A stretch of DNA of 64,000 bases. Source: CAVYXK01 sp963708245 (GTDB taxonomy: Bacteria; Pseudomonadota; Alphaproteobacteria; Acetobacterales; Acetobacteraceae). Within the stretch, counting starts at the first letter, position 1. The number at the start of each line of letters is the position of its first letter. The stretch covers positions 7,440,001 to 7,504,000 of the forward strand of contig OY970201.1 in NCBI GenBank assembly GCA_963708245.1, given 5' to 3'. This document shows positions 1 through 8,695 of this stretch, one piece after another. The translations under genes and the position numbers were made by a program. The notes under the pieces are model-generated. The model ran no database searches and was not told the origin of the DNA. It saw only the letters and a list, made by a program, of their open reading frames with translations.

Positions 1-258
1 CGCTCGGCCGCGCCATAAGAGACGCGGCTGCTGCCGTTCGGTGCGTCGGGCGAGCAGCTTGGGCCAGCGATAGGCGTCGTCAGCGATGACCCGCATTGGA
101 TTGGGGATGCGGATGTGCTCCGGCGTTTCCGCCGAGCGGAAGTCGCGGCCGGCTTCCAGCAGCAACACGCGGAGGGCGGGATCTTCACTCAATCGTGCCG
201 CCAACACCGCGCCTGCCGAGCCGCCGCCGACGATGATGTAGTCGTACTCGGCGTGCAT
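1..258 (-). CDS. GMC-family FAD oxidoreductase, N-terminal part (cut by window edge)
   Basis: Only the first 86 codons are present; the gene runs off the left edge. The N-terminus has the FAD ADP-binding signature IIVGGGSAGAVLAARLSED followed by LLLEAG at about residue 36. This is the usual opening of glucose-methanol-choline oxidoreductases (choline and alcohol dehydrogenase type), which oxidise primary alcohols using FAD. The start ATG (256-258) lies one base downstream of the stop of the SDR gene, so the two are very likely co-transcribed from the SDR side. Substrate cannot be told from this fragment. Confidence 0.85.
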   Translation of the reverse strand, partial: MHAEYDYIIVGGGSAGAVLAARLSEDPALRVLLLEAGRDFRSAETPEHIRIPNPMRVIADDAYRWPKLLARRTERQQPRLLWRGRA

Positions 259-259
259 C

Positions 260-991
260 TTACAGCGAGACGCCTCCGTCGATAGTCATCTCGGCACCCG
301 TGATATACGCGCTGTCGTCGGACAGCAGGAACAGCACCAGCTTGGCTACTTCCTCGGTAGTGCCCATACGGCGCATCGGCACCATCTCGATGCGACGGCG
401 GTTCTCTTCGGGGCTGCGTACCTTCAGCATCTCGGTGTCGATCGGCCCCGGATGCACCGAGTTTACCCGGATGTTGCGCGGCGCGAGATCGATCGCGGCG
501 GCCTTGGTCATGCCACGCAGCGCCCATTTGGTGGCGCTGTATGCGATTGCGCCGGGCGAGCCCCGCAAGCCGGCGACCGAGGAGATGTTGACGATAGAGC
601 CACTACCAGAGCGCTCCATTGCACCCACCACCGCTTTCATCCCGAGAAAGCAGCCGAGCTGATTGACCCGCATGTGCCGCTCGAACAGCGCTGCATCAGT
701 TTCCATGAGCGGGCGGGGGATGAAGATGCCAGCGTTGTTGACCATGCCGTGCAGGCCACCGAGGCGCTCGGCAGTTTCGACTGCTTCTGTCCAGTCAGCT
801 TCTTCAGTGACGTCGTGGTGGAGGAATACCGCTGCATCGCCGAGCTCGGCGGCTAACCGACGGCCTTCGTTTTCCAGTATGTCGCCGATTATAACGCGGC
901 CGCCTTCGGCGACGAGCATCCTGGCCTCCGCTGCTCCCTGACCGCGCGCTCCGCCGCTGATCAGAATGACTTTGCCGTCGAATCGAGCCAT
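260..991 (-). CDS. Short-chain dehydrogenase/reductase (SDR)
   Basis: This 243-residue classical SDR is an NAD(P)-dependent alcohol/ketone oxidoreductase. The cofactor glycine motif GGARGQG is at residues 13-19, NNAG at 85-88, the catalytic Ser near 138 and the YSATK catalytic Tyr151/Lys155. An acidic residue ends beta-2 (GDILE), which suggests NAD(H) preference. The ATG at 989-991 follows GAGGG; the reading frame stays open further upstream, but that extension has no homology-like sequence. The gene lies directly upstream of the GMC oxidoreductase, so the pair may act on one alcohol/ketone substrate. That substrate is unknown. Confidence 0.9.
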   Translation of the reverse strand: MARFDGKVILISGGARGQGAAEARMLVAEGGRVIIGDILENEGRRLAAELGDAAVFLHHDVTEEADWTEAVETAERLGGLHGMVNNAGIFIPRPLMETDAALFERHMRVNQLGCFLGMKAVVGAMERSGSGSIVNISSVAGLRGSPGAIAYSATKWALRGMTKAAAIDLAPRNIRVNSVHPGPIDTEMLKVRSPEENRRRIEMVPMRRMGTTEEVAKLVLFLLSDDSAYITGAEMTIDGGVSL

Positions 992-1026
992 TTTTCCCTC
1001 CTGCGCCGTTTGCGGACTGTGGCGGC

Positions 1027-1317
1027 TCAGGACGATGGGCAAAACTCTGTCAAGAAGGAAGGACGTGTGATCGCAGAGACGCAGAGGCTGACGCGTTGCA
1101 ACTCCGCCTCTCCAAAGGCCGGACTCGTGATCGGTAGCGCCCGGCCGACAGCGGGGCCGATCAGAACGAGAGCAGGGCCACCGGTGGACCAGGCCGCCGC
1201 GCGCTCCACCAACTCGCCGAGCGTCCCCAACAAGGTTCGCTGCCGCGGGGTGCCGCCGCATTCGATCAGGGCCGCCGGCGTGCGCGGATCCTGTCCCGCC
1301 GCCGATGGGACCGTCAT
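1027..1317 (-). pseudogene. Remnant of uroporphyrinogen-III C-methyltransferase (CobA/SUMT C-terminus)
   Basis: About 60 residues read from 1317 to 1138 match the C-terminal end of SUMT/siroheme synthase: the segments TPAALIECGGTPRQRTLLGT and GPALVLIGPAVGRA resemble the PAALIE...QR...GTL...GPAL..G pattern that closes this fold. The rest of the methyltransferase (SAM-binding N-terminal two thirds) is absent upstream, where the sequence becomes unrelated. The frame then runs to a stop at 1027 through non-homologous sequence. I call it a degraded fragment. The family methylates uroporphyrinogen III on the route to siroheme and cobalamin. Confidence 0.6.
1072..1087. repeat. GCAGAGACGCAGAGG-type short repeat
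   Basis: Sixteen bases reading CGCAGAGACGCAGAGG. The same word family forms the inverted repeat at 29513-29628, so it appears at least three times in this window, always between genes. It resembles a dispersed intergenic repeat. No mobile gene is attached to it here. Confidence 0.4.
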
Positions 1318-1546
1318 CGGCCGTTGATCCGCGTGCCATCTTCGCCTTGAGTGCGTGCGTCCGCGAAAGCGGGGGCCGCCCGCGCGTTCCCGTCTTCCTC
1401 GGCGAAACGCGACAGATCGCACTTCTGTTCCGGATGCACGGAAGCCGTCTCAGCCGGCATCATGGATGCGCACAGTGGACCGCCTCGATCGGCGGCATGG
1501 GCCGCGCCGCCGTGCGGCCTCGACGGTTCAGGACCTTTCGCGCTAC

Positions 1547-1600
1547 CGGAGGTGGGGTGGCTCGCCGATCACGTCAGTCCTCGCCGCCACCCCACCTCCG
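1547..1600. repeat. Perfect 15-bp inverted repeat (strong hairpin) in a gene-free stretch
   Basis: CGGAGGTGGGGTGGC at 1547-1561 is the exact reverse complement of 1586-1600, with a 24-base loop. It lies in the gene-free stretch 1318-1667, in which I see no other gene or site. The stem is almost wholly G/C with no T-run on either side, so it is not a textbook terminator. It sits downstream of the lipoprotein gene (leftward) and could stop or protect that transcript. Confidence 0.5.
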
Positions 1601-1667
1601 CTCCGCTCACTCAGTGTGAGTCGGAAAGATCGCGTACCCCGGCACAGATGCGCCGGAGCTGCATCGT

Positions 1668-1832
1668 TTACGGCGTAGTGACTACTGCCGTGCCCGGCGC
1701 CGGCGTCACGACCGCCGCACTGGGGGCCGGAGTGACGACGGTGGTCTTCGGCGTCGTGTCCGGCGGAGGCGAGTTGTTTATGCAGCCCGCAAGGCCGAGC
1801 AAGGCTAATGGGACGAACCAGGCGATACGCAT
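1668..1832 (-). CDS. Small predicted lipoprotein
   Basis: This encodes 54 residues. A short positive N-terminus and the hydrophobic run FVPLALLGL are followed by the lipobox LAGC (Cys at residue 17). The mature part is low-complexity Pro/Thr/Val with repeated VVTPAP units and no recognisable domain. The chosen ATG at 1832 is preceded by AGGAGA at good spacing; an in-frame start 20 codons earlier would bury the signal peptide. It is probably anchored to a membrane through the acylated Cys. Function unknown. It is transcribed away from nrdA. Confidence 0.6.
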   Translation of the reverse strand: MRIAWFVPLALLGLAGCINNSPPPDTTPKTTVVTPAPSAAVVTPAPGTAVVTTP

Positions 1833-2034
1833 GGCGGGGATCTCTCCTTTTGTTGCTCTGCCAAGAGCACCCTGAATTGGGGAGCAACTCATGGCTGGTC
1901 CGTGCCCGAATCATGGCAGGTTCACGGTGAGGGGTCACAAACGAGTGGGCGGCGGGCGAACTGGGCCTCCCCGCCAACAAATGGGGAACACGCGCGCTCT
2001 CGGTCGGACAAATCGTGGCCATGGCGCAACAGCA

Positions 2035-2082
2035 TGCCTGCATATAGGGTTTGATCGCCGGTACCCCGCCTATATATTGTTT
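2035..2082 (+). promoter_or_regulatory. Tandem NrdR-type boxes upstream of nrdA
   Basis: The core CTATATATTG (2070-2079) fits the NrdR box core CwAtATaTwG exactly. A second, weaker core CTGCATATAG (2038-2047) matches 8 of 10. The two start 32 bp apart, about three helical turns, which is the usual geometry of paired NrdR boxes. They end about 40 bp before the nrdA start. NrdR is the ATP/dATP-sensing repressor of ribonucleotide reductase genes. The sites are inferred from pattern only. Confidence 0.65.
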
Positions 2083-2120
2083 GACGGCTCGGCTGACCGG
2101 CTTCGAAATGGAGGGCGCAA

Positions 2121-3992
2121 GTGAATCCAGGAGAGTCCGACGTGCTCGACGCCGTGCAGATGCGGGGCCGGTTCCAGGTCCATGTGGACCGCTCCCGCGA
2201 CGAACTGCTGACCGATTTCGGCCGCGCCACGCTGGGCGATCGGTACCTAATGCCGGGGGAGGAGTACCAGGATCTGTTCGCCCGCGTCGCCTCATACTAC
2301 GGCGACGATCAGGCGCATGCGCAGCGCCTTTATGACTACATCAGCCGCATGTGGGTCATGCCGGCGACCCCGGTGCTGTCGAACGGCGGCACTGCCCGCG
2401 GGCTGCCCATCTCCTGCTTCCTGAACGAGGCGTCCGACAGCCTTGAGGGCATCGTCGGCCTGTGGAACGAGAATGTCTGGCTGGCCTCGAAGGGCGGGGG
2501 AATCGGCAGTTATTGGGGGAATCTGCGTTCGATCGGCGAGCGGGTGGGTGCGGTCGGCAAGACCTCCGGCGTAATCCCGTTCATCCGGGTGATGGACAGC
2601 CTGACGCTGGCGATCTCCCAGGGCTCGCTCAGGCGCGGCTCGGCTGCCGTCTATCTGCCGGTCACTCATCCCGAGATCGAGGAATTCATCGAGATGCGCC
2701 GTCCGACCGGCGGCGATCCGAATCGCAAGGCCCTGAACCTGCACCACGGCGTGCTGGTTCCTGACGCCTTCATGCGCGCGGTGGAAGCCGACGAGGCTTG
2801 GCCGCTCACCTCGCCGAAAGACGGGTCGATCGTCCGCTCGATCTCTGCGCGCTCATTGTGGATCCGGCTGCTCACCTCGCGGATCGAGACCGGGGAGCCG
2901 TACCTGATCTTCTCCGACCACGTGAACCGGGCGCGCCCGGAGCATCACAAGCTGGCCGGGCTTGAAGTGCGAACCTCCAACCTGTGCAGCGAGATCACGC
3001 TACCGACAGGGCGCGATCAGCACGGCATGGAGCGGACCGCGGTCTGCTGCCTGGCCTCGCTGAACCTGGAGACCTGGTTCGAGTGGCAGGACCATCCGAC
3101 CTTCATCGAGGACGTGATGCGGTTCCTGGATAACGTTCTGCAGGACTTCATCGATCGAGCGCCGCCGGGAATGGAGCGGGCGAAATATTCGGCGATGCGC
3201 GAGCGCTCGGTGGGACTCGGTGTGATGGGGTTCCACTCTTTCCTGCAATCGCAGAACGTTCCGTTCGAGGGCGTCATCGCCAAGGTGTGGAACAAGCGGA
3301 TGTTCCGCCATATCCGTGCGCAGGCGGACGAGGCCTCGCGCGTGCTGGCTGAGGAGCGGGGCGCCTGCCCGGATGCGAAGGAGTGGGGGATCATGGAGCG
3401 GTTCTCCCACAAGCTGTCGATCGCGCCGACGGCGTCGATCTCCATCATTGCCGGCAATGCGAGCCCGGGGATCGAGCCGATCGCCGCCAACGTGTTCCTG
3501 CAAAAGACATTGTCGGGCAGCTTCACCGTGCGGAACCGGCATTTGCAGATGCTGTTGGCCGAGAAGGGGCGGGATAACGAAGAGGTTTGGTCCTCGATCA
3601 CGCTGCGCGCCGGCAGCGTGCAGCATCTGGATTTCCTGACCGAGCAAGAGAAAGCGGTGTTCAAGACCGCGTTCGAGCTGGACCAGCGCTGGATCATTGA
3701 GCACGCCGCTGACCGCACGCCGTTCATCTGCCAGAGTCAGTCGGTCAACCTGTTTGTGCCGGCGAATGTGAGCAAGAGGGATCTGCACCAGATCCATCTG
3801 ATGGCCTGGAAGCGGGGCCTGAAGTCGCTCTATTACTGCCGGTCGCTCTCGATTCAACGGGCCGATACGGTGAGCGAGAAGCCGGCGCGGCCAGCGGAGC
3901 TGGCGGCGGCGAATGACGTAACGCGCTTGCCAGCGGTTGCGGCGGCCCGTGCAGGGGCAGTTGATTACGAAGAGTGCCTGGCCTGTCAGTAG
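2121..3992 (+). CDS. nrdA: Ribonucleoside-diphosphate reductase, alpha (catalytic) subunit, class I type
   Basis: This 623-residue protein reduces ribonucleotides to deoxyribonucleotides. The active-site Cys pair is C99 (PISCF) and C309/C310 (AVCCLASLN). The radical loop SNLCSEITLP gives N287, C289 and E291. The radical-transfer Tyr pair is Y571-Y572 (SLYYC), and the C-terminal redox tail is ECLACQ (C619, C622). The Tyr pair and CxxC tail argue for class I and against B12-dependent class II. There is no N-terminal ATP cone: the protein is about 140 residues shorter than E. coli NrdA, so dATP inhibition through a cone is not expected. GTG start at 2121 after GGAGGGC. No nrdB (beta subunit) is adjacent, which is unusual. 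Tandem NrdR-type boxes lie upstream. Confidence 0.93.
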   Translation: MNPGESDVLDAVQMRGRFQVHVDRSRDELLTDFGRATLGDRYLMPGEEYQDLFARVASYYGDDQAHAQRLYDYISRMWVMPATPVLSNGGTARGLPISCFLNEASDSLEGIVGLWNENVWLASKGGGIGSYWGNLRSIGERVGAVGKTSGVIPFIRVMDSLTLAISQGSLRRGSAAVYLPVTHPEIEEFIEMRRPTGGDPNRKALNLHHGVLVPDAFMRAVEADEAWPLTSPKDGSIVRSISARSLWIRLLTSRIETGEPYLIFSDHVNRARPEHHKLAGLEVRTSNLCSEITLPTGRDQHGMERTAVCCLASLNLETWFEWQDHPTFIEDVMRFLDNVLQDFIDRAPPGMERAKYSAMRERSVGLGVMGFHSFLQSQNVPFEGVIAKVWNKRMFRHIRAQADEASRVLAEERGACPDAKEWGIMERFSHKLSIAPTASISIIAGNASPGIEPIAANVFLQKTLSGSFTVRNRHLQMLLAEKGRDNEEVWSSITLRAGSVQHLDFLTEQEKAVFKTAFELDQRWIIEHAADRTPFICQSQSVNLFVPANVSKRDLHQIHLMAWKRGLKSLYYCRSLSIQRADTVSEKPARPAELAAANDVTRLPAVAAARAGAVDYEECLACQ

Positions 3993-4097
3993 CGACGGGA
4001 CATTTTCTCTGACAATCGGGACGTAGGCCGGTGCTGGATTGACCCGGCACGTGCCGCATGGTGCGCTGAGCGGCGCAATGAACGGGGAGGGGGCGCC

Positions 4098-4886
4098 ATG
4101 CCGCTCGTGCAGAACACGGCGAAACGCAAGCTGGCAGAAGGCGGGATCGCGCTCGGCTTGATCCTGCACCATCTGCGCACGGCGGCGGCGCCGGCCATTG
4201 CCGCGGCCGGCGGGCACGACTTCCTGTTCATCGATATGGAACACGGCGCCTTCTCGGTGCAGGAGGCGACGCAGCTCTGCCTCGCCGCGCTGCCCACCGC
4301 CGTTACGCCGCTCGTGCGCGTGTGCGCCGGTGCGATCGACGAGGCGACGCGTCTGCTTGATAACGGTGCGCTCGGCATCGTCGTGCCGCACGTCGATACC
4401 GCCGGTCAGGCTCGGGCGATCGCCGACGCGTTCCGCTATCCGCCACAGGGCCGGCGAAGCTGGGGCGGATCGCCGGCCGTCTATGGCTATCAGCCGCCGC
4501 CGATGGTCGAGGCACAAGCGTCGATCAACAACGAAATCCTGATCGTGGTGATGATCGAAAGCCCGGAGGCGGTGTCCAATGCCGCGGATATCGCCGCAGT
4601 CGATGGCATCGACGTGCTGCTAATCGGCAGCTCCGATCTGACCTCGGCGCTCGGCATTGCCGGCCAGACGAGCCATCAGAAACTGATCGATGCCTATTCA
4701 CACGTCGGCGCGGCGTGCCGCAAGCACGGCAAGGTGCTGGGGATGGGCGGTATCAGCAACGACGAGGATGCGGCGCGTTATGTCGGGATGGGAGCGCGCT
4801 TCATCACCAGCGGGGCGGACCATGGATTGCTCGTTGCCGGTGCCGCGGCACGCGCGGCGTTCTTGCGAGGGCTGAAGGTGGGGTGA
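4098..4886 (+). CDS. HpcH/HpaI-family class II aldolase
   Basis: A 262-residue TIM-barrel protein of the HpcH/HpaI aldolase/citrate lyase beta family. Such enzymes use a divalent metal to make or split 4-hydroxy-2-oxoacids with pyruvate or a related enolate. Family marks are DFLFIDMEHG near residue 41, VPHVDT near 97, the metal Glu of IESPEAV near 154, and GIDVLLIGSSDLT near 173, whose Asp would be the second metal ligand. The ATG follows GGGGAGGGGG. The gene stands alone, 105 bp after nrdA. Exact substrate cannot be assigned; 2,4-dihydroxyhept-2-enedioate or 2-keto-3-deoxy-sugar acids are typical for the family. Confidence 0.85.
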   Translation: MPLVQNTAKRKLAEGGIALGLILHHLRTAAAPAIAAAGGHDFLFIDMEHGAFSVQEATQLCLAALPTAVTPLVRVCAGAIDEATRLLDNGALGIVVPHVDTAGQARAIADAFRYPPQGRRSWGGSPAVYGYQPPPMVEAQASINNEILIVVMIESPEAVSNAADIAAVDGIDVLLIGSSDLTSALGIAGQTSHQKLIDAYSHVGAACRKHGKVLGMGGISNDEDAARYVGMGARFITSGADHGLLVAGAAARAAFLRGLKVG

Positions 4887-4999
4887 GGGAGCAGCAGGGC
4901 AAGAAAGTCGCATCAGCCCCCGCGAGCAGGCATCGCAGCCACCCGAAGGTGTCATTACTGGCCGCCTCGTCCGGTGACCGCTTTGGGTGGTTTGCTGCC

Positions 5000-5015
5000 G
5001 GTCCGCTTTCGGACC
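5000..5015. terminator. Short hairpin between convergent genes (weak terminator candidate)
   Basis: GGTCCG, loop CTTT, CGGACC: a perfect 6-bp stem between the aldolase gene and the leftward-reading cyclase gene. It lacks a T-run, so intrinsic termination is uncertain. The remainder of 4887-5161 shows no gene. Confidence 0.25.
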
Positions 5016-5161
5016 GAGATGCGCGATAACCGGACATTCGGTTCAAGGCCGGGCTTGGCCGAAAGCAGCCAGTCTGCTCTCCGCCTCCCTATGCCCTGAA
5101 GCAGACGCGGTTCCCGGCCAAGTCTTTCGAATCAGGGAGTTTCGTAGCAGGCTCGCTGCGG

Positions 5162-6490
5162 TCAATTAAAGCCCGCCTTCTTCAGCCCTTCGAGCATTTG
5201 GTTTCGCGCCTCCTCTATGCCCAATTGATCGGCGAACGTCTGAGCATCAAAGAATGGCCACGAGTGAGCGACGATGGCGCGTTCACTTTCCGCATCCTGC
5301 TGCCGGCCCAGTTCAGCGTAGCTGGCGGCAAGAATCGAATGCGTGACCATCTCCGTATTGCGCCCTGGGTTGCGGGTGAGGGTGCGATCGCACGCATCAA
5401 TGGCCTCGGTATATCGACGAAGTAAGTAGTACGACATACAGAGCCTCGCCGCTGCAAGGTTATTGGCTTGGTCAAAGCGGAGCGCCCCCTCCAACCACGG
5501 CAATGCCTCCGCGGGTCTCCCCGCCCACGCCAGGATGGCTCCACGATACGCATAGTTATCCGCATCGCTCGGATTGATCTCAAACGCACGGTCAATTTGC
5601 GCCAGCGCGAGATTATAGCGCTTCCTGTACAGATTGATCATACTGAGTACGCGGTAAGCACGCGTCGTCGTCGGATCGAGTGCCAGCGCTTTCTGGGCCA
5701 GCGCCTCCGCACGTTCCAGATCTTCCGTGCTGAATTCGGACCATCCTGAGACGACTGCTTCGTAGTACGAGCCTCCCAGCCCCGCATACGCATCAGCGTA
5801 GCTGGGATCGAGATCAATGGCGCGCTGAAACAACTCGCTTGCCTCATCGTTGTCATCGCGCGTTTCATGAGAAAGTGCCTCACGACCGCGCAGAACGTAC
5901 TCGTATGCCGCGAGGTTGTGGGTTGGTTTTTCCTGAGCGCGATCCCTCTCGAACCGAGTGAGCTTTACAGCCGCTGCGCCGACCACGCGCTTGGCGATCG
6001 TGTCCTGCACGGCGAAAATGTCGTCCAATTCGGCGTCGTATGTCTCCGACCAGACAAGCCGCCCCGTCGCTGCCTCGGTCAGTTCGACATCAACCCGAAC
6101 ACGATTGCCGGCTCGACGGATACTGCCCCCGAGCAGATAACGCGCGTCCAGAAGCCGGCCAATTTCGGCAGGAGAGGCATTCGAGCCTTTGAACCGAAAG
6201 CTCGCAGATTTCGAAATGACGAGCAGGTTGGAGAAACGGCCGAGCGCCGTGATAACGTCTTCGGTAATGCCGTCACTGAAGAAATCCTGGCCAGCATCGG
6301 ATGACAAATTTTTGAACGGTAGCACCGCAACCGAGGGGCCCTCGGCGAGGCGATCTGGCGAAGCGAGGGTCGCGACTTCGACCGGTTTGTCGGCCGAGCC
6401 AACCCGAAGGGCACGTCCCCCGCCGAAGTGAAGCGTCCACCCCACGAGCCCTGCCAAAACGATCGCGGCAGATCCTGCTGAGACAATTAA
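5162..6490 (-). pseudogene. Adenylate cyclase gene, 3' part: membrane segment, FlgO/TolB-like and TPR domains (IS-disrupted)
   Basis: This is the C-terminal 442 residues of a class III cyclase gene cut by an IS701-type element. It holds a membrane segment (SAGSAAIVLAGLVGW), then a TolB/FlgO-like domain starting SVAVLPFKNLSSD (common behind rhizobial-type cyclase domains), then several TPR-like repeats (for example AIDLDPSYADAYAGLGG). It could still be translated from an ATG at 6511 provided by the IS end, giving 449 residues without a catalytic domain. When the IS and one TTAA are removed, it fuses in frame to the catalytic part: ...RHWSL joins IVSAGS..., making a 660-residue protein. Confidence 0.85.
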
Positions 6491-8037
6491 TCCTACTGCG
6501 TCACTCATCATGCCGCGCTTAAGGGCTGGCGCCTATGCCCGCAGCAGGGACATCGCGGCAGTGCATGGACGAAGGTACGTGCGAGACGGATGCGCAGCGT
6601 CGCAATCGAGTTCGGCACATGACGCTGCGAACGCAGCGGCAGCTCCTCTGGGTCGGTAACCTGCGGGAACGGCAGGTCGCTGGCCGCGCCAGGCGCGGGC
6701 AAGTCCTGAGGGGGGAATCGTCGCCTTCTCGGAGACCAGGAATCCGTAGGCCGCAATGCATAGGCTTGCGTGATGGTGAAAGCCCCGCCAGCCGCGGCCT
6801 TCGTAATGGCCGAGCCCGACCTCCTGCTTCAGATCCAGATAGTCGCGTTCGATCCGCCAGCGCAGCTTGGTGAGATCCACCATCCGCTCGAACGTGATGT
6901 CCGACGGCAGCGTGGAAAGCCAGTAATGGTCCGGTTCGCTCGCGCCCTCTGGCCACTCGATCAGCAGCCACTCTTCCGCCGCAGGTTCGTTGCGTTTGGT
7001 ATCATCGTGTGCCGGACGCACCCGCAGGCGGGCAAAGCGTGAGCTCAGTGCCGTGTTGCTGCCCTCTCGCCAGGTGATCGGCTGCCAGGCGTCGGCGGCC
7101 AGCTCGATCGCCAGCTGCTTGGCCGAGACCGGCTGATGCGCATCATCACGGCGCGGCCGTTTGGGCGGCCGGCCGCGGCCCGACCATGCCGGGGCTGGCA
7201 CTGCTGCCTCGCCCGGCCGCCAGACTGCTGTGGTGGGTAGGATGCCGGCCACGTAGGGCTGTCCGAGTTCGCTGATCCCGCCACGCAGCGTAGCGTTGTT
7301 GCCATAGGCTGGGTCCATCAGCGCCACTGCCGCCGGCAGGCCATCAGCGTGGGCTTGGCGCATTTGCCGCAGCGCGATCTCCGGCTTGGTCTGGAACGTA
7401 ACCTCCGCCGGCACGCCCGCGGTGATCCGCCGCACCGGGTCGTCAGCCCAGTCCTGCGGCAGATACAATCGATAGGCGACCGGCAGGCTGGCCTGGTGGG
7501 TGGCCACCGAGAGGCTCACCGCCACCTGGCAGTTCTCCTGCTTGCCAAGCTGCCCGCAGTATTGCCGCGCCACGCCGACCGAGTGGTGGCCCTTCTTGGG
7601 GAACGCCGTGTCGTCGATGATCCAGGCCTGGATCGGCTCATCGCCGGTGATGGATGGCAGCACCAACTCGCGCACCCGGGTCAGCATCGCCTGGTCCGAC
7701 CATGGGGCTTGCGCCACCAGATGCAGCAGCGACTGGTGCTGGGCCGCGGTCCGCTCTGGTGCGGTCACCGCCGCCAGCGGTTCGACGCTCTTGCGGCCCT
7801 CGGTCGAGATCAAGCCGATGCAGTAGTCTTGAAACGGTGCGACCCGGTCGGCATGGCCGAGCACCGAGGCCAAATCCGCCGCGTAGGCTCTGAACCGGGC
7901 TTCCGTGCCAGACCGATCGCGAAGATCCATGCCGCCCTCCCCGAGCGGTTCGAATCTTCACCCGTACCATAGCGCGACCGCGTCGCAGCAAGGGCTAAAT
8001 CAGGCCGTCAGCCCGTCCGGTTTGCGACTCAGTAGGA
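6491..8037 (-). mobile_element. IS701-family insertion sequence, 1547 bp, flanked by TTAA
   Basis: The element has imperfect terminal inverted repeats: TCCTACTGCGTC at 6491 and TCCTACTGAGTC reading inward from 8037. It is flanked on both sides by TTAA (6487-6490 and 8038-8041), the kind of 4-bp duplication known for the IS701 family (YTNA). It carries one full-length transposase gene. It sits inside a class III adenylate cyclase gene and is in the same orientation. Deleting 6491-8037 plus one TTAA restores the cyclase frame exactly. Confidence 0.9.
6533..7930 (-). CDS. IS701-family DDE transposase
   Basis: A 465-residue DDE transposase. First acid: AWIIDDTAFPKKG (D106/D107) followed by the typical HHSVGVARQYCGQLGK. 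Second acid: LMDPAYG near residue 207. Third acid: DLKQEVGLGHYEGRGW, the E near residue 400 in the family's YREY-like C-terminal block. The start ATG at 7930 follows GGGGAGGG. It appears intact, so the element could be active. Confidence 0.92.
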   Translation of the reverse strand: MDLRDRSGTEARFRAYAADLASVLGHADRVAPFQDYCIGLISTEGRKSVEPLAAVTAPERTAAQHQSLLHLVAQAPWSDQAMLTRVRELVLPSITGDEPIQAWIIDDTAFPKKGHHSVGVARQYCGQLGKQENCQVAVSLSVATHQASLPVAYRLYLPQDWADDPVRRITAGVPAEVTFQTKPEIALRQMRQAHADGLPAAVALMDPAYGNNATLRGGISELGQPYVAGILPTTAVWRPGEAAVPAPAWSGRGRPPKRPRRDDAHQPVSAKQLAIELAADAWQPITWREGSNTALSSRFARLRVRPAHDDTKRNEPAAEEWLLIEWPEGASEPDHYWLSTLPSDITFERMVDLTKLRWRIERDYLDLKQEVGLGHYEGRGWRGFHHHASLCIAAYGFLVSEKATIPPSGLARAWRGQRPAVPAGYRPRGAAAAFAASCAELDCDAAHPSRTYLRPCTAAMSLLRA

Positions 8038-8695
8038 TTAACGACCAGTGTCGTAGCCGCGACGCCTTTGCCAGTGCGAGTCTCGAGCCGGTGCGAACGG
8101 GCTCCGAGACAGATTGGCCACCCAGCTGGCGGTCTTCAGGATCCAGTTTTAGCAGGAATGCCTCAACCGGCCGCGCGATATTCTTCAGAGCTAGAGCCCC
8201 GAGCCCCTCGAAGGCCAGATCTAGCCGACCATGCACATGGTCGCGCACAGCTCGCGATACACAAACGCCGCCGGCCGGGCATTCGGCCTGAAGCCTTGCC
8301 GCCACGTTGACGGCTTCACCATGCAGGTCGGTTTCTTCTCCAATCGCGTCGCCAATATTGATCCCCACCCGAAAGCGGATCGCCCGATCAGCCGGCCGGT
8401 CACCATCCAGGACAGGAACATTCTGCTGCACCTGGACTGCGCACCGCACTGCCCCATCGATGCTGTTGAACACCATGAGCAAGGAGTCGCCGGCGGTCTG
8501 AACGATCCTTCCGCCGTGCTCGCTGACCGCCGGATCGATGAGATCGCGGCGGAGCCCGCGCAGCCGTTCGAGCGTTTCGACGTCATCCAGGCCGATCAGG
8601 CGGCTGTAGCCGACCATATCGGCGTGGACGACCGCGATAAGCCTCCGCGTAGCCGGCAACCCCGTCGTCGCGTCCGACTGCCTGGTCACTGACAC
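8038..8695 (-). pseudogene. Adenylate/guanylate cyclase gene, 5' part: class III catalytic domain (IS-disrupted)
   Basis: This encodes the catalytic domain of a class III nucleotide cyclase. It has the metal Asp in AVVHADMVGYSR (D26), the second metal Asp in VQTAGDSLLMVF (D70) and the AVNVAARLQAE helix with the transition-state Asn and Arg. With the IS in place, translation runs past L219 into the element and stops after 12 foreign residues (231 total), before the membrane segment and TPR domain. The catalytic domain may therefore still be made as a soluble, unregulated piece. GTG start at 8695; no clear Shine-Dalgarno. Product would be cAMP (or cGMP) from ATP (or GTP). Confidence 0.85.

Noticed and set aside
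3000..4517. 505-codon open frame antisense to nrdA and the aldolase gene
   Set aside because: Arg/His-rich composition and exact mirroring of two well-supported genes; a GC-rich shadow frame.
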